Part shown: piece by piece, positions 37,351-46,113 of the stretch
Layout of the letters: every line of letters starts with the position of its first letter
Numbering within the stretch: position 1 is the first letter of the stretch
Assembly (NCBI RefSeq): GCF_018137945.1
Contig: NZ_CP073089.1
Span: forward strand, 1,302,001-1,366,000
DNA: 64,000 nt
Direction of reading: 5' to 3'
Source: Brevibacterium sp. W7.2
Lineage (GTDB): Bacteria; Actinomycetota; Actinomycetes; Actinomycetales; Brevibacteriaceae
The notes under the pieces: model-generated
The model's input: only the letters and a program-made list of their open reading frames with translations
Databases searched by the model: none
Told to the model about the DNA's origin: nothing
Translations under genes and position numbers: made by a program

Positions 37351-38235
37351 TCAGGAGCTCGCGGTCGGCAGTTCGCCCTTGCACAGTTGATCGGTGGTGA
37401 TCGAACCGTCGGGGCGCTCCGCCGCGGTGAAGCCGTACTGGCCGACGATGTCGAGGTACGCCTGCTCGTCGCTGACGATCTTGTCGAGCTCCTCGTTCCA
37501 CGCATCGCGCAGCTCGGTGTCGTCGGTGCGGAAGACCGTGGCACCGGCGCCGACCTGGGGCACGCCGTCGATCTCCTGGACGAAGGACTCGCTGACCTCG
37601 ACGTCGGCGTCAGGCGAGTTCTGGGCCATCCAGTTGAGCGAGATCCCTGTGAGCGCGAAGACATCGGCCCGGCCCGTCGTCACAGCGTCCATGCCGTCCT
37701 GCGGGGTGCCGACCTGCTGGGTCTCGATGCCGAGCTTCTTCGCGTAAAGCGTGCTTTCGATTGCTCCGGTCATCGTCGCGAGCTTGAGGCCCTTGGCCTT
37801 GACGTCGTCGAGGTTGGTCAGACCCTCGCCGGCGCCCTTCTTCGTCATCAGGGCTGTCGTGTACATGAACTCGGGGTTGCCGAAGGCGGCCTGCTCGCAG
37901 CGTTCGGGGAGGATCGACATCCCGGCGGAGATCGCATTGAAGCGGTCGGCGTTGAGCCCGGGGATGAGGGAGCCGAACTCCGTGTTGACGCCGTCGAGGT
38001 TCTCGACGCCGAGGTTGGAGAAGACCTCGCGGGCGAGCGCGACGCTCGCCCCTTGGAGTTCTCCGCCCTCTTCGAAGCTGTACGGGGCCTCACCGGCGAA
38101 GCCCACGGTGATCTCGCCGTCGTCGATGGCCTGCTGGAGCGTGCTCTTGTCCGAGTCGCTTCCGCCGCACGCGCCCAGGGTGAGGGTGAGTGCAAGGATC
38201 GATGTCGCTGCGGCGAGTCCTTTCATGACTGTCAT
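37351..38235 (-). CDS. ehuB: Ectoine/hydroxyectoine-type substrate-binding lipoprotein
   Basis: 294 residues; signal with lipobox cysteine 23 (LGAC), then GGSDSDKS linker. The family-3 binding-protein fold shows VGFAGEAPYSFEEGG, LQGASVALAREVFSNLG and ISAGMSILPERCEQAAFGNP. These closely follow EhuB, which binds ectoine and hydroxyectoine; other zwitterionic amino acids cannot be excluded. GAAAGGACC before ATG. First gene of ehuBCDA, divergent from a GntR gene, so import for osmoprotection or as nitrogen source is likely. Confidence 0.85.
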   Translation of the reverse strand: MTVMKGLAAATSILALTLTLGACGGSDSDKSTLQQAIDDGEITVGFAGEAPYSFEEGGELQGASVALAREVFSNLGVENLDGVNTEFGSLIPGLNADRFNAISAGMSILPERCEQAAFGNPEFMYTTALMTKKGAGEGLTNLDDVKAKGLKLATMTGAIESTLYAKKLGIETQQVGTPQDGMDAVTTGRADVFALTGISLNWMAQNSPDADVEVSESFVQEIDGVPQVGAGATVFRTDDTELRDAWNEELDKIVSDEQAYLDIVGQYGFTAAERPDGSITTDQLCKGELPTASS

Positions 38236-38310
38236 GACAGGTCCTTTCTCAGAACGTTGTGACGTGCATCTCAGCGTCCATTCAATCCCCTGTCTGTCCG
38301 GATGTCACAC

Positions 38311-38319
38311 TGTCTGACA
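38311..38319. promoter_or_regulatory. TGTCTGACA palindrome, possible GntR operator
   Basis: A 9-bp perfect palindrome between the divergent ehuB and gntR starts, next to further TGTC repeats (38291-38310). TTATAT at 38323-38328 is a good -10 for the gntR gene, so the palindrome sits in its core promoter. Confidence 0.4.
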
Positions 38320-38337
38320 AAGTTATATCCTTGTGAC

Positions 38338-39084
38338 ATGAGTCATCCGCGCACGTCCGAGCTGCCCGTGCTGCGCAGAGTCGTGCGTTCATCGACGATC
38401 GATCTCGTCGCCGAGGAGATCCGCAACGCGATCTACCGCGGCAGTCTGCTGCCGGGGCAGTCGATCAGCGAAGTGCGCACCGCGGAGCTCCTCGGCGTCT
38501 CCCGCCCCTCCCTGCGCGAAGCGCTCCAGCGCCTCGTCAGCGAGGGAAGCGTCAGTCATGCCCCGGGGCGCGGAGCCTGGGTCAAACGGATGGAGGCCGC
38601 CGACATCGACGACGTCTACGCCGTGCGGGAGGCCATCGAAGTCCAGGCGGCCCGCCTCATCATCCGCGGGAACCGGCGGACGGCGCTCATCGAGGATGCG
38701 CTCGCCGATCTCGAGGCGGCCATCGACGGCAATGTCGCGCGCGCCATCGGCGACGCCGACCTCGACTTCCATCACGCGATCGTCGCGTGCTCGGGCTCGC
38801 CGAGGCTGGGCTCCCTCATGCAGGCATCGATGGTCCACACCCGCCTGCTCTCCCTGTCGGCCCCCGACGGCTACGAGGTCCGCTGTGATCTCGTCGACGT
38901 CCACCGCAGCCTCGCCGCGGCGATCGCCGCCGGCGACGAAGGCGTTGCCGTCGAGCTCATCGGCAGGATCTCCGCCGAAGCCGTCGCCCGCCTTCACCAC
39001 GAGAAGTCCGACCCCGAGCCCGTCGTCGTCCGCGGGGAGGGCACCGCCGCCGGCGATGACCAGTGGTCGAGCCTGCGGGGCTGA
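38338..39084 (+). CDS. GntR family transcriptional regulator (FadR/FCD type)
   Basis: 248 residues: winged helix with SISEVRTAELLGVSRPSLREAL and EGSVSHAPGRGAWVKRM, then the all-helical FCD ligand domain (VYAVREAIEVQAARLII, DADLDFHHAIVACSGSPRL, with the metal-binding His residues). ATG at 38338 lies ten bases after a -10-like TTATAT, so the message is probably leaderless; an upstream ATG at 38302 is in the promoter. It is divergent from ehuBCDA and is the obvious candidate regulator of it. Confidence 0.85.
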   Translation: MSHPRTSELPVLRRVVRSSTIDLVAEEIRNAIYRGSLLPGQSISEVRTAELLGVSRPSLREALQRLVSEGSVSHAPGRGAWVKRMEAADIDDVYAVREAIEVQAARLIIRGNRRTALIEDALADLEAAIDGNVARAIGDADLDFHHAIVACSGSPRLGSLMQASMVHTRLLSLSAPDGYEVRCDLVDVHRSLAAAIAAGDEGVAVELIGRISAEAVARLHHEKSDPEPVVVRGEGTAAGDDQWSSLRG

Positions 39085-39162
39085 CCTCCCGGTTCGGCCG
39101 GACGTCTCTGCCGGATGCCGGGGGAGTAGAGTCGACAGTGAGACCGCAGCTGAGGAGTTGAG

Positions 39163-39678
39163 ATGATGACCGCTCACGCCGTCGTCGAAGCCGGACGAGC
39201 CGCACCCGACGCATCGTACCCGAGGAGCGGGTTCTGGCCGTTCGTCCGGGAGGCGGTGAGCACAGCCGCCGTCGGCACTGTGCTCATCCTCGTGCTCGCG
39301 ACGATCATCGTCTCTCCGTACGAGATCATCGCTGCATGGTTCGGGATGATCTATCTCGTCGCAGTCGTCATCGCGGCGCTCATCATCGGATTCGTCCTGC
39401 GGCGCAGGACCACGCGGTCGCGCGCTCAGTCCGTCCTCGGGATCGGCGCTGTCGGTGCCGCCGCAGTCGGACTCGCCGTGCTCTGGTCGGTCATGTTCTC
39501 CATCGGCTCCGGGGGCGCGACAGCCGACACCGTCGTTGTCCTCCACGGCGTCCACTTCCTCTTTCTCTTCGGGGCGATGATGGCTGTGGCGATCGCGTGG
39601 CATATCTGGCAGGGTGTCCGAACCCACCGTTCAGGGCAGGCTCGCGCCACGCCTGAGCGGGATACGATGAGGCCATGA
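39163..39678 (+). CDS. Four-segment membrane protein, unknown function (paralog of next gene)
   Basis: 171 residues with hydrophobic segments near 33-52, 58-80, 93-115 and 125-148. It shares with the next gene AAWFG/VAWFG after the first segment, a basic turn after the second, and VHFLFLFGAMM...AWHIW at the end, so the two look like tandem duplicates. TGAGGAGTTGAG lies before the ATG codons. No family recognised. Confidence 0.6.
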   Translation: MMTAHAVVEAGRAAPDASYPRSGFWPFVREAVSTAAVGTVLILVLATIIVSPYEIIAAWFGMIYLVAVVIAALIIGFVLRRRTTRSRAQSVLGIGAVGAAAVGLAVLWSVMFSIGSGGATADTVVVLHGVHFLFLFGAMMAVAIAWHIWQGVRTHRSGQARATPERDTMRP

Positions 39679-40136
39679 CCGCCTCGCCGACCTCGTTCCC
39701 CGCCCGCTTCCGGGTGCTCGTCGGCGAAGCCCTCGTCGTCCTCCTCATCGCCATCGCCGTCGTCATCGTCCTCGTCCGCCCGTCCGTCGGGTCATCGACG
39801 GTCATCGTCGCGTGGTTCGGTCTCCTCTTCGGCGCCAGCGCGGTGGCGGCCGCGCTCGGCCTGGGAATCGTCATCGCCCGCACCGCCCTGCCGCTGACGA
39901 CCGTCATGCGCCTGGGCTGGCTGGGTCTCGTCGGCCTCAGCGCCGCCCTGCTCTCGGTGCTCGCGATGAGCGTGCTGGCCACCTCGGTGGGGGACGGGTC
40001 ACCCCAGCTGGCGGTGAAGTTCCAAGCCGTGCACTCCCTCATCTTCTGCGGGGCCATGCTCGTCACCGGCGCTGTGTGGCACGCGTGGCTCATCCAGCGC
40101 GAGCGCGGACTGCCGTTCGGACGGCAAGCGGACTGA
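39675..40136 (+). CDS. Four-segment membrane protein, unknown function (paralog of previous gene)
   Basis: 153 residues; the ATG overlaps the stop of its neighbour (ATGA). Membrane segments near 15-37, 42-68, 78-100 and 115-137; VHSLIFCGAMLVTGAVWHAW is the counterpart of the neighbour's last segment. Function unknown. coaD starts 36 bases later. Confidence 0.6.
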   Translation: MTASPTSFPARFRVLVGEALVVLLIAIAVVIVLVRPSVGSSTVIVAWFGLLFGASAVAAALGLGIVIARTALPLTTVMRLGWLGLVGLSAALLSVLAMSVLATSVGDGSPQLAVKFQAVHSLIFCGAMLVTGAVWHAWLIQRERGLPFGRQAD

Positions 40137-40172
40137 CCGCGCCGCGACGAGGCGGCGGGATACGATGAGGCC

Positions 40173-40661
40173 ATGAAGGTCGTCAGTCCCGGTTCCTATG
40201 ATCCGATCACCATGGGTCATCTCGACATCATCGCCCGTGCGGCGAAGCTCTTCGACGAGGTCGTCGTCGCCGTCGTCCACAACCCGTCGAAGACGGGCCG
40301 GTTCGATCCGGACACCCGCGCCGAGCTCATCCGCGCCTCCCTCGACGCCGATGAGCGCACCCGGGATGCTGGGAACATCACGATCGACGTCGTCCCCGGC
40401 GGCCTCCTCGTCGACTACTGCGCCAGGATCGGGGCACCCGCGGTCGTCAAGGGCCTGCGCTCGGGCACGGACTTCGCCTACGAACTGCCGATGGCGCTGA
40501 TGAACAAGCACCTCACCGACCTCGAGACGATCTTCGTGCCCGGCAACCCCGAGTTCGAACACGTCTCCTCCTCGCTCATCAAAGAGGTCCACAGGAACGG
40601 CGGGGACATCACCGGCCTTGTGCCCGAGCCCGTGCTCGCCGCGCTGAGCGCCGACTCGTAA
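40173..40661 (+). CDS. coaD: Phosphopantetheine adenylyltransferase
   Basis: CoaD makes dephospho-CoA from 4'-phosphopantetheine and ATP. The 162 residues start VVSPGSYDPITMGHLDII, the (T/H)xGH nucleotidyltransferase motif, and include VKGLRSGTDFAYELPMALMN and the SSSLIKEV segment. Length and motifs are complete. Confidence 0.96.
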   Translation: MKVVSPGSYDPITMGHLDIIARAAKLFDEVVVAVVHNPSKTGRFDPDTRAELIRASLDADERTRDAGNITIDVVPGGLLVDYCARIGAPAVVKGLRSGTDFAYELPMALMNKHLTDLETIFVPGNPEFEHVSSSLIKEVHRNGGDITGLVPEPVLAALSADS

Positions 40662-40664
40662 GGC

Positions 40665-41852
40665 ATGCAGGCGACTCCTTCCTCGTCCCGGGCCTGGTTC
40701 ACAGGCCTCGTCGTCCACACCGTCCTCGCACACGCGACGTACAACGGCGTGCGCGTGCTCATCTCCTACCGCACCCTCGAACTCGGCGGCACCGGGGTCG
40801 TGCTCGGCCTCATGACGGCGTGCTATTCGCTCGTCCCGCTGCTCACCGCGCTCTTCGTCGGCCGCCTCGTCGACCGGGGGTATGCGACCGCGGTGCTCTG
40901 GGTGGGCACCGTGCTCTCGATCCTCCCCGTCGCACTCGCGGCCATCGCCCCCAACCTCGGCGTGCTTCTCGTCGCGACGATGAGCCTCGGCTTCGGTCAG
41001 CTGCTCACCACCGTGGCCTCGCAGGCGCTCATCCCGCAGAGCTTCCCGGCCTCCCGCCTGACCGCGAAATTCGGCCACCTCACCCTGGGGGTGTCGATCG
41101 GGCAGACGATCGGCTTGCCCCTGGCCGGCATGATCGCCGACGCCACCGGCGGGTCCCCGCACATCGTCGGCGCCCTGTGGTTCATGACGGGGTTCTCCGC
41201 GCTCACCCTCATCGCGGCGGTCATCGTCATGCTCCGCGGGCGGACCCCGCATGTCTCCCGCGCCGAGGCGGCCGAAAATGTCCGTACCCCGTGGGCACTG
41301 CTGCGGATCCGGGGTATGAAGCCGGCGATCCTCGCGTCGATGGCGACTCTGGCCGCCGTCGACCTCATGACCGCGTACCTGCCGCTCATCGGGCAGGAGA
41401 ACGGGTTGAGCGTGACGACGGTGACGTGGCTGCTCGCGTTGCGGACCTTCGCCTCGGTGATCTCGCGGATGATCATCGGGATGCTCGCCCGTCGGTGGGG
41501 GAGTCTCTCGCTGCTGTGGACCGCCTCGGCGACGGCGGGGATCTGCGTCATCCTCATCCCCGTGCTCACCCAGACGTGGAGCCTGGCGATCCTGCTGGCG
41601 ATCGCCGGGTTCTGCTTCGGGCTCACCCAGCCGCTGACGATGACGTGGGTCTCGACGCTCTCGGACCCGGCGAACCGGGCGGCGGTGCTCTCGATCCGGT
41701 TGGCCGGCAATCGGTTGAGCCAGGTGGCGATCCCTTCGATCGCCTCGGTGCTCACGATCATCGCCGGCTCCGGTGTCGTCTTCACGATCTCCGGGGCGCT
41801 GCTCCTCCTCGCAGGCGGGGTGACATGGCGCAACAGTCACGAGAAGTGGTGA
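40665..41852 (+). CDS. MFS transporter
   Basis: 395 residues with about 12 hydrophobic segments. The signature loop after the second segment reads ALFVGRLVDRGYATAVL, and the mid-protein loop has MLRGRTPHVSRAEAAENVRTP. ATG four bases after the coaD stop suggests coexpression. Substrate cannot be inferred; there is no linked enzyme or regulator. Confidence 0.85.
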   Translation: MQATPSSSRAWFTGLVVHTVLAHATYNGVRVLISYRTLELGGTGVVLGLMTACYSLVPLLTALFVGRLVDRGYATAVLWVGTVLSILPVALAAIAPNLGVLLVATMSLGFGQLLTTVASQALIPQSFPASRLTAKFGHLTLGVSIGQTIGLPLAGMIADATGGSPHIVGALWFMTGFSALTLIAAVIVMLRGRTPHVSRAEAAENVRTPWALLRIRGMKPAILASMATLAAVDLMTAYLPLIGQENGLSVTTVTWLLALRTFASVISRMIIGMLARRWGSLSLLWTASATAGICVILIPVLTQTWSLAILLAIAGFCFGLTQPLTMTWVSTLSDPANRAAVLSIRLAGNRLSQVAIPSIASVLTIIAGSGVVFTISGALLLLAGGVTWRNSHEKW

Positions 41853-41855
41853 GGG

Positions 41856-42338
41856 TCAGGGATTCGGGTTGCCGAGCGTCTCGAGTTTCCTGCGTCGGCG
41901 GCTGAGGCTGCTGATGATCAGGTACGCGTAGAGGCCGGTGAAGACGGACCAGATGAAGGCGATGATGGCGAGGTTCTTCCACACCGAACGCGGGTCGTCG
42001 AGGTAGACGACGGGCCTGTCCTCATCGCCGTTCCAGCGCACCTGCTGCGGTTCGCTCGCGGTTTCGCGTGAGAGGTCCTCGCCGAGGAGGGCGTTGTCCA
42101 CCGTTGTGCCGTCGGTGCCGGTGTAGGTTCCGCGCCAGGCGCACATGACCTCGCCGTTCTTCGGCAGACCGCAGTCGCGGGTGAGGGCTTTGAACTGTCC
42201 GGTCTCCACGCCGACGACGAAGATCTTGGCGACATCGATCGCGGCCGAGATGGCGAGGATCGTCGTCACCGTGAAGAGGAGGGCGACGATGGACACCCAG
42301 ATGGTGCTCATGGTGTTGATGGTCTGTTTCGACGTCAC
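41856..42338 (-). CDS. Membrane protein with two transmembrane segments, unknown
   Basis: 160 residues if GTG at 42338 is used, 151 if the ATG at 42311 (MSTIWVS) is used; the latter is the better-looking start of the first membrane helix (VALLFTVTTILAISAAI). An extracytoplasmic domain follows with CGLPKNGEVMCAWRGTYTG, whose two cysteines may pair, and a second helix NLAIIAFIWSVFTGLYAYLIIS before a basic tail. It converges on the MFS gene. Confidence 0.55.
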   Translation of the reverse strand: MTSKQTINTMSTIWVSIVALLFTVTTILAISAAIDVAKIFVVGVETGQFKALTRDCGLPKNGEVMCAWRGTYTGTDGTTVDNALLGEDLSRETASEPQQVRWNGDEDRPVVYLDDPRSVWKNLAIIAFIWSVFTGLYAYLIISSLSRRRRKLETLGNPNP

Positions 42339-42461
42339 GCGATCACAGTACCGACTCGGGCAGGGAAATTCCTCGGCGCTCATGCCTTGAGGTGCGGTAG
42401 CCTGGCGCAACGGCACGGAATCGGGGTGACGAGGAACACCTCGGCGAGGTCCGGGCGACGA

Positions 42462-42491
42462 TTGGCAATGGTCGGCGGAGTTGATTAGAAT
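42462..42491 (+). promoter_or_regulatory. Promoter of the DUF177-rpmF-rnc operon
   Basis: TTGGCA (42462-42467) and TAGAAT (42486-42491) with an 18-base spacer, followed 45 bases later by a strong ribosome site GGAGGAGAG and the DUF177 start. Confidence 0.6.
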
Positions 42492-42547
42492 GGTGAGTCG
42501 CGTGTGAACGCAGGAGCGGCATCTCATTCGCATACGGAGGAGAGAGC

Positions 42548-43066
42548 ATGAAGAAGCGGTCAGAGTTCGTCTACGATCTCCGATCCATGGGATTGCTCGG
42601 TCATCCGGGTGAGTGGGAACGTGTCAACGCCACAGTGCCGGCTCCGGCGGATCTCAAGATCGAAGTGATCGGGGTCGCCGAAGGAACGCCGATGAACCTC
42701 GAGCTCATGTTCGAGAGCGTTTCCGAGGGGATCTACGTCTCGGGCACGGTTTCGACCGTGGCTCGCGGCGAGGACGCGAGGACGCTCGACGAGATCGAGC
42801 TGCCCATGGATGTCGACATCAACGAGATGTACGTCTATGAGCAGGCCGAGGGCGACGAGGACTCCTACGTCATCGACCGGGATCACCTCGACCTCGAACC
42901 CGCGATCAGAGACGCTGTCGTGATGGCTCTGCCCTTCAGTCCCTCGCAGGACGGAAGCGAAGAGTTCAGCTACACCCTCGGTGAGGACATCGAGGAGGGC
43001 GAGAGCGAATCCGATTCGCCGTTCGCACAGCTTCAGAACTTGTTGGATGAGAAGAAAGAGAGCTAG
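42548..43066 (+). CDS. DUF177 (YceD-like) protein
   Basis: 172 residues starting [18 protein letters not shown]177 proteins stand before rpmF in most bacteria and are linked to large ribosomal RNA/L32 handling. Usually the C-terminal part carries a CxxC-type metal site; here the corresponding stretch [20 protein letters not shown] has no cysteine. The gene is one base... closely followed by rpmF, whose product also lacks its zinc finger. Strong Shine-Dalgarno upstream. Confidence 0.85.
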   Translation: MKKRSEFVYDLRSMGLLGHPGEWERVNATVPAPADLKIEVIGVAEGTPMNLELMFESVSEGIYVSGTVSTVARGEDARTLDEIELPMDVDINEMYVYEQAEGDEDSYVIDRDHLDLEPAIRDAVVMALPFSPSQDGSEEFSYTLGEDIEEGESESDSPFAQLQNLLDEKKES

Positions 43067-43068
43067 AC

Positions 43069-43272
43069 GTGGCTGTTCCCAAGCGTAAGATGTCGCGCAG
43101 CAACACCCGCCACCGTCGTTCGCAGTGGAAGGCACAGGCTCCGAACCTGGTCAAGACTGTGGAGAACGGTCGCGTTGTGTACTCGCGCCCCCACCAGGCC
43201 AAGGTCGTCGAAGACGCAGCCGGCACCCCGCTGTTCCTTGAGTACAAGGGACGCAAGGTCGCTGACGTCTGA
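43069..43272 (+). CDS. rpmF: Ribosomal protein L32
   Basis: 67 residues, GTG start. The N-terminus [19 protein letters not shown] is diagnostic. The usual four-cysteine zinc site is replaced by [20 protein letters not shown], making it a C-minus L32, a form common in actinobacteria. Lies two bases after the DUF177 stop and three before rnc. Confidence 0.96.
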   Translation: MAVPKRKMSRSNTRHRRSQWKAQAPNLVKTVENGRVVYSRPHQAKVVEDAAGTPLFLEYKGRKVADV

Positions 43273-43275
43273 CCT

Positions 43276-43980
43276 GTGGACACTGATACCACAGCAGAAC
43301 TGCAGAAGAGTCTCGGGATCGACATCGATCCCGAGACTCTTCGTCTTGCGCTGACCCACCGCTCCTTCGCGTTCGAAGCCGGCGGCATCCCGACGAACGA
43401 GCGCCTCGAGTTCCTGGGCGACTCCGTCCTCGGCCTCGTGGCCACCGAATCGCTCTACTACGACAACCCTGACCTGCCCGAGGGGCAGTTGGCGAAGATG
43501 CGCTCGGCCGTCGTCAACACGCGTGCCCTGGCCGCGATCGCCCGCCGCCACGACATCGGCCGCCACATCCTCCTCGGCAAGGGCGAAGAGCTCACCGGCG
43601 GACGGAACAAGGACTCGATCCTCGCCGACACCGTCGAAGCCCTCATCGGGGCGACCTTCGTCTCCTCGGGACGGGACGCGGCCTTCGCCTTCGTCCACCG
43701 GCTCATCGACGGAATGCTCGCCGACGCCGTCAACCTCGGCGCCGGCATGGACTTCAAGACCACCCTCCAGGAGGCCGCCGCCGACCTGGGCCTCGGTGCC
43801 GTGAGCTACGAGATCACCTCGACCGGCCCCGACCATGCGATGGTCTTCACCGCCCACGCCCGCCTTGGCGACAACGGCTGGGGTTCAGGCGACGGATCGT
43901 CGAAGAAGGCCGCCGAGGCGGCTGCCGCGGAAGTCGCGGTCAAGGCGATCCGCACGCTCTACCCCGACTACAAGCGCTGA
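43276..43980 (+). CDS. rnc: Ribonuclease III
   Basis: RNase III cuts double-stranded RNA in rRNA processing. The 234 residues have the signature ERLEFLGDSVLGLV, the metal-binding DTVEALIGA, and a C-terminal double-stranded RNA-binding domain (TTLQEAAADLGLGAVSYEI, SSKKAAEAAAAEVAVKAI). GTG start. The native mutM follows 19 bases later, the usual order rnc-mutM-smc. Confidence 0.96.
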   Translation: MDTDTTAELQKSLGIDIDPETLRLALTHRSFAFEAGGIPTNERLEFLGDSVLGLVATESLYYDNPDLPEGQLAKMRSAVVNTRALAAIARRHDIGRHILLGKGEELTGGRNKDSILADTVEALIGATFVSSGRDAAFAFVHRLIDGMLADAVNLGAGMDFKTTLQEAAADLGLGAVSYEITSTGPDHAMVFTAHARLGDNGWGSGDGSSKKAAEAAAAEVAVKAIRTLYPDYKR

Positions 43981-43999
43981 CGCGCAGTTCACGGCTGCG

Positions 44000-44750
44000 A
44001 TGCCCGAGCTCCCCGAGGTCGAAAGCGTCCGCCGCGGCGTCGACGAATGGACCGCGGGTGCCCTCATCACCGGCGCCGAGGTGGTCGATCCCCGGATCCT
44101 CGGCACCACCTCGGCGCGGCGGGTCGATGACAGCGCTGCCGCAGCCTTCGTCCGCACCGTCACCGGCCGTCGCATCACTGGGGCGCAGCGGCGCGGGAAG
44201 TTCATGTGGCTCACCCTCGATGGGGAGGACGGACTGCTCGTCCACCTCGGGATGAGCGGGCAGATGCGTGTCCACCTCGCCGTGGAGGAGGCGCACCGGC
44301 ACACGCGTGCGGCGTTCCGCCTCGAACGGGGCGAGGAGCGCTTCGATCTGCGCTTCGTCGACCAGCGGATCTTCGGCCACCTCAGCGTGCAGCCGCTCGT
44401 CGCCGCACACGGTCGGCTTGTGCCCGCCTCGGCGATCCACATCGCACCTGATCCGCTCGAGGACGTCTTCGACATCGACGCGACGCTGGCGGCCTTGGCG
44501 CGCAAGCGCAGCCCGATCAAGGCGGCCCTGCTCGATCAGACTCTCATCAGCGGGGTCGGCAACATCTACGCTGACGAAGCGCTCTTCCGTGCGGGCATCC
44601 ATCCGCTGGCGATCGCCGCCCGCACGCGGCGGAACCGCCTGGCAGCTCCTCGAATCGGCGACGACCGTCATGGGCGATGCCCTGGCTGTGGGCGGAACGA
44701 GCTTCGACGACCTCTACGTCAACGTCAACGGGGAGTCCGGCTACCTCGAC
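44000..44750 (+). pseudogene. mutM: Native mutM, frameshifted and cut off before its zinc finger
   Basis: Starts PELPEVESVRRGVDEW, with Pro2/Glu3 catalytic residues, [11 protein letters not shown] and [21 protein letters not shown]. At about 44640-44643 (cgcctggcagctcctc) the frame shifts by one net base; the sense continues in the next frame as [34 protein letters not shown]. MutM similarity ends at the GAC codon 44748-44750; the four-cysteine zinc finger that should follow is absent here but a matching end lies at 51131-51283. It would have encoded formamidopyrimidine-DNA glycosylase, which removes 8-oxoguanine. It is inactive for two independent reasons. Confidence 0.88.
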
Positions 44751-44771
44751 ATTGACGTAGAGCGAGTCGAA
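44703..44771. other. Left junction of the mutM island: imperfect inverted repeat of the SFDxLYVNV codons
   Basis: The native gene has TTCGACGACCTCTACGTCAA from 44703; bases 44748-44771, read on the other strand, give TTCGACTCGCTCTACGTCAA followed by TGTC. Over 24 positions 20 match. The 21 bases between hold the codons GESGYL where MutM homology stops. The right arm thus looks like a reversed copy of the same target from another mutM allele, as expected of arms in a recombination site. Confidence 0.55.
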
Positions 44772-44946
44772 GGAAGCCGTGCACACGAAGGTCGCGATTG
44801 TCTGTGCCGGGCATCGGCCATGCGTCGACAAGCGATATTGCGGTCTGACCTGGCACGAAGGGCTCTGGACAAGCAGCTCAACGGTCCAGCCCATTTAGTA
44901 GCGCACCGACACAAAGTCGGGTCGCGGAGTCTGCGAGGTGTGGCCT

Positions 44947-45786
44947 GTGCCTGAATTGCCTGAGGTCGAGGTCGTGCGTCGGGGGATCGACGATCATGTC
45001 CGTGGCCGGACGATCGCCTCGGCGACTGTTCTGCATCCGCGTGCGGCGCGACGTCATGTGGGCGGTCCGGCGGATCTCGCAGCACGGATGGTCGGTGCGA
45101 CGATCACGGGGACTGCGCGCCGCGGCAAGTACCTGTGGCTGATCCTGGACGGTGCAGATGCGTTGCTGATGCATCTGGGGATGAGCGGGCAGATGCTCAT
45201 TTCGTCCCCTGATGCCGCAGTCGCCGCGCACGAGCGGGCGCGCTTCACCTTCACCGACGGAGGCCACGATCTGCGGTTCGACGACCAGCGCACGTTCGGC
45301 CATCTGCTGTACGACGAGGGCGGAGCGGTGCTGCCCTCGCTGATCGCCCACATCGCGAGGGATCCCTTCGACCCGCAGTTCGACCAGCCGGCGGCAGTCG
45401 CGCGGATCAAGGCCAGGAGCACCGGGATCAAGCGCGTGTTGCTGGACCAGACGGTGGTGTCCGGCATCGGGAACATCTACGCCGACGAGGCACTGTGGGC
45501 TGCCAAGGAGCAGGGGGAGACGGCAGCCTCGTCGTTGAGCAAGCCAAGGATCTCAGCGCTGGTCGATGCGGCGCGGGAGGTCATGGCCGCTGCTCTTGCC
45601 CAGGGCGGTACATCGTTCGACTCCCTCTATGTCGACGTGGCCGGCAGCAGCGGCTATTTTGCCCGCAGCCTGAATGCCTACGGTCTTGCTGGCCAGCCTT
45701 GCATGCGCTGCGGGACGTCGATCGTGCGGGAGAAGTTCATGAACCGATCGAGTTTCTTCTGCCCTGTCTGCCAGCGGAAACGCTAG
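44947..45786 (+). CDS. mutM: Formamidopyrimidine-DNA glycosylase, complete second copy
   Basis: 279 residues from a GTG that puts the catalytic proline at position 2 ([16 protein letters not shown]). [46 protein letters not shown] and the zinc finger CMRC-CPVC (ending CQRKR) are all present, so it should excise 8-oxoguanine and cut the abasic site. It is clearly diverged from the disrupted copy upstream (for example [13 protein letters not shown] instead of GESGYLD), so it came with the island rather than by duplication. It lies directly after the left junction. Confidence 0.93.
   Translation: MPELPEVEVVRRGIDDHVRGRTIASATVLHPRAARRHVGGPADLAARMVGATITGTARRGKYLWLILDGADALLMHLGMSGQMLISSPDAAVAAHERARFTFTDGGHDLRFDDQRTFGHLLYDEGGAVLPSLIAHIARDPFDPQFDQPAAVARIKARSTGIKRVLLDQTVVSGIGNIYADEALWAAKEQGETAASSLSKPRISALVDAAREVMAAALAQGGTSFDSLYVDVAGSSGYFARSLNAYGLAGQPCMRCGTSIVREKFMNRSSFFCPVCQRKR
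45771..45783. repeat. 13-bp direct repeat, copy 1 (end of mutM2)
   Basis: CCAGCGGAAACGC is exactly repeated at 51079-51091, with TCTG before both copies. Copy 1 covers the last codons of mutM2 and may mark the left edge of an inner insert. Confidence 0.55.
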
Positions 45787-46113
45787 TTCGATCGGTCGCC
45801 TGCGACGCGATCACAAACAGGGGATCGGGCTACATCGCCATGGCGTCGCCTCGTTTCCCGATACGTCAATGTAGGACGATCACCGTCGCTCCAGAAGCGC
45901 TCCGGTCACGGTATTCTCTCGCACCGCGCGTGGGCGTCGATGCGGACACTGCAGTTCCACGGCACGAACCGGCAGTGGTGAGGACAGGGCGATTTGCCCA
46001 GTTCGGGGTGGGCACTGACTTGCAGCGGCGGTCCATGAGACCCGTTCAATCGACGAAGCCGTCGAGGCTGACTGACGGTCTTCCTTTCACAACTTTCGAC
46101 GTCTGACGAGGAC
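45787..46113. other. Gap between mutM2 and merR without recognised gene
   Basis: 327 bases with no convincing coding frame on either strand. It contains TACGTCAATGT (45862-45872), the exact reverse of 44749-44759 at the left junction, so mutM2 is bracketed by an 11-bp inverted repeat. Confidence 0.5.

Noticed and set aside
40665-41852. Drug-efflux label for the MFS protein
   Set aside because: Family is clear but nothing in sequence or context shows the substrate.
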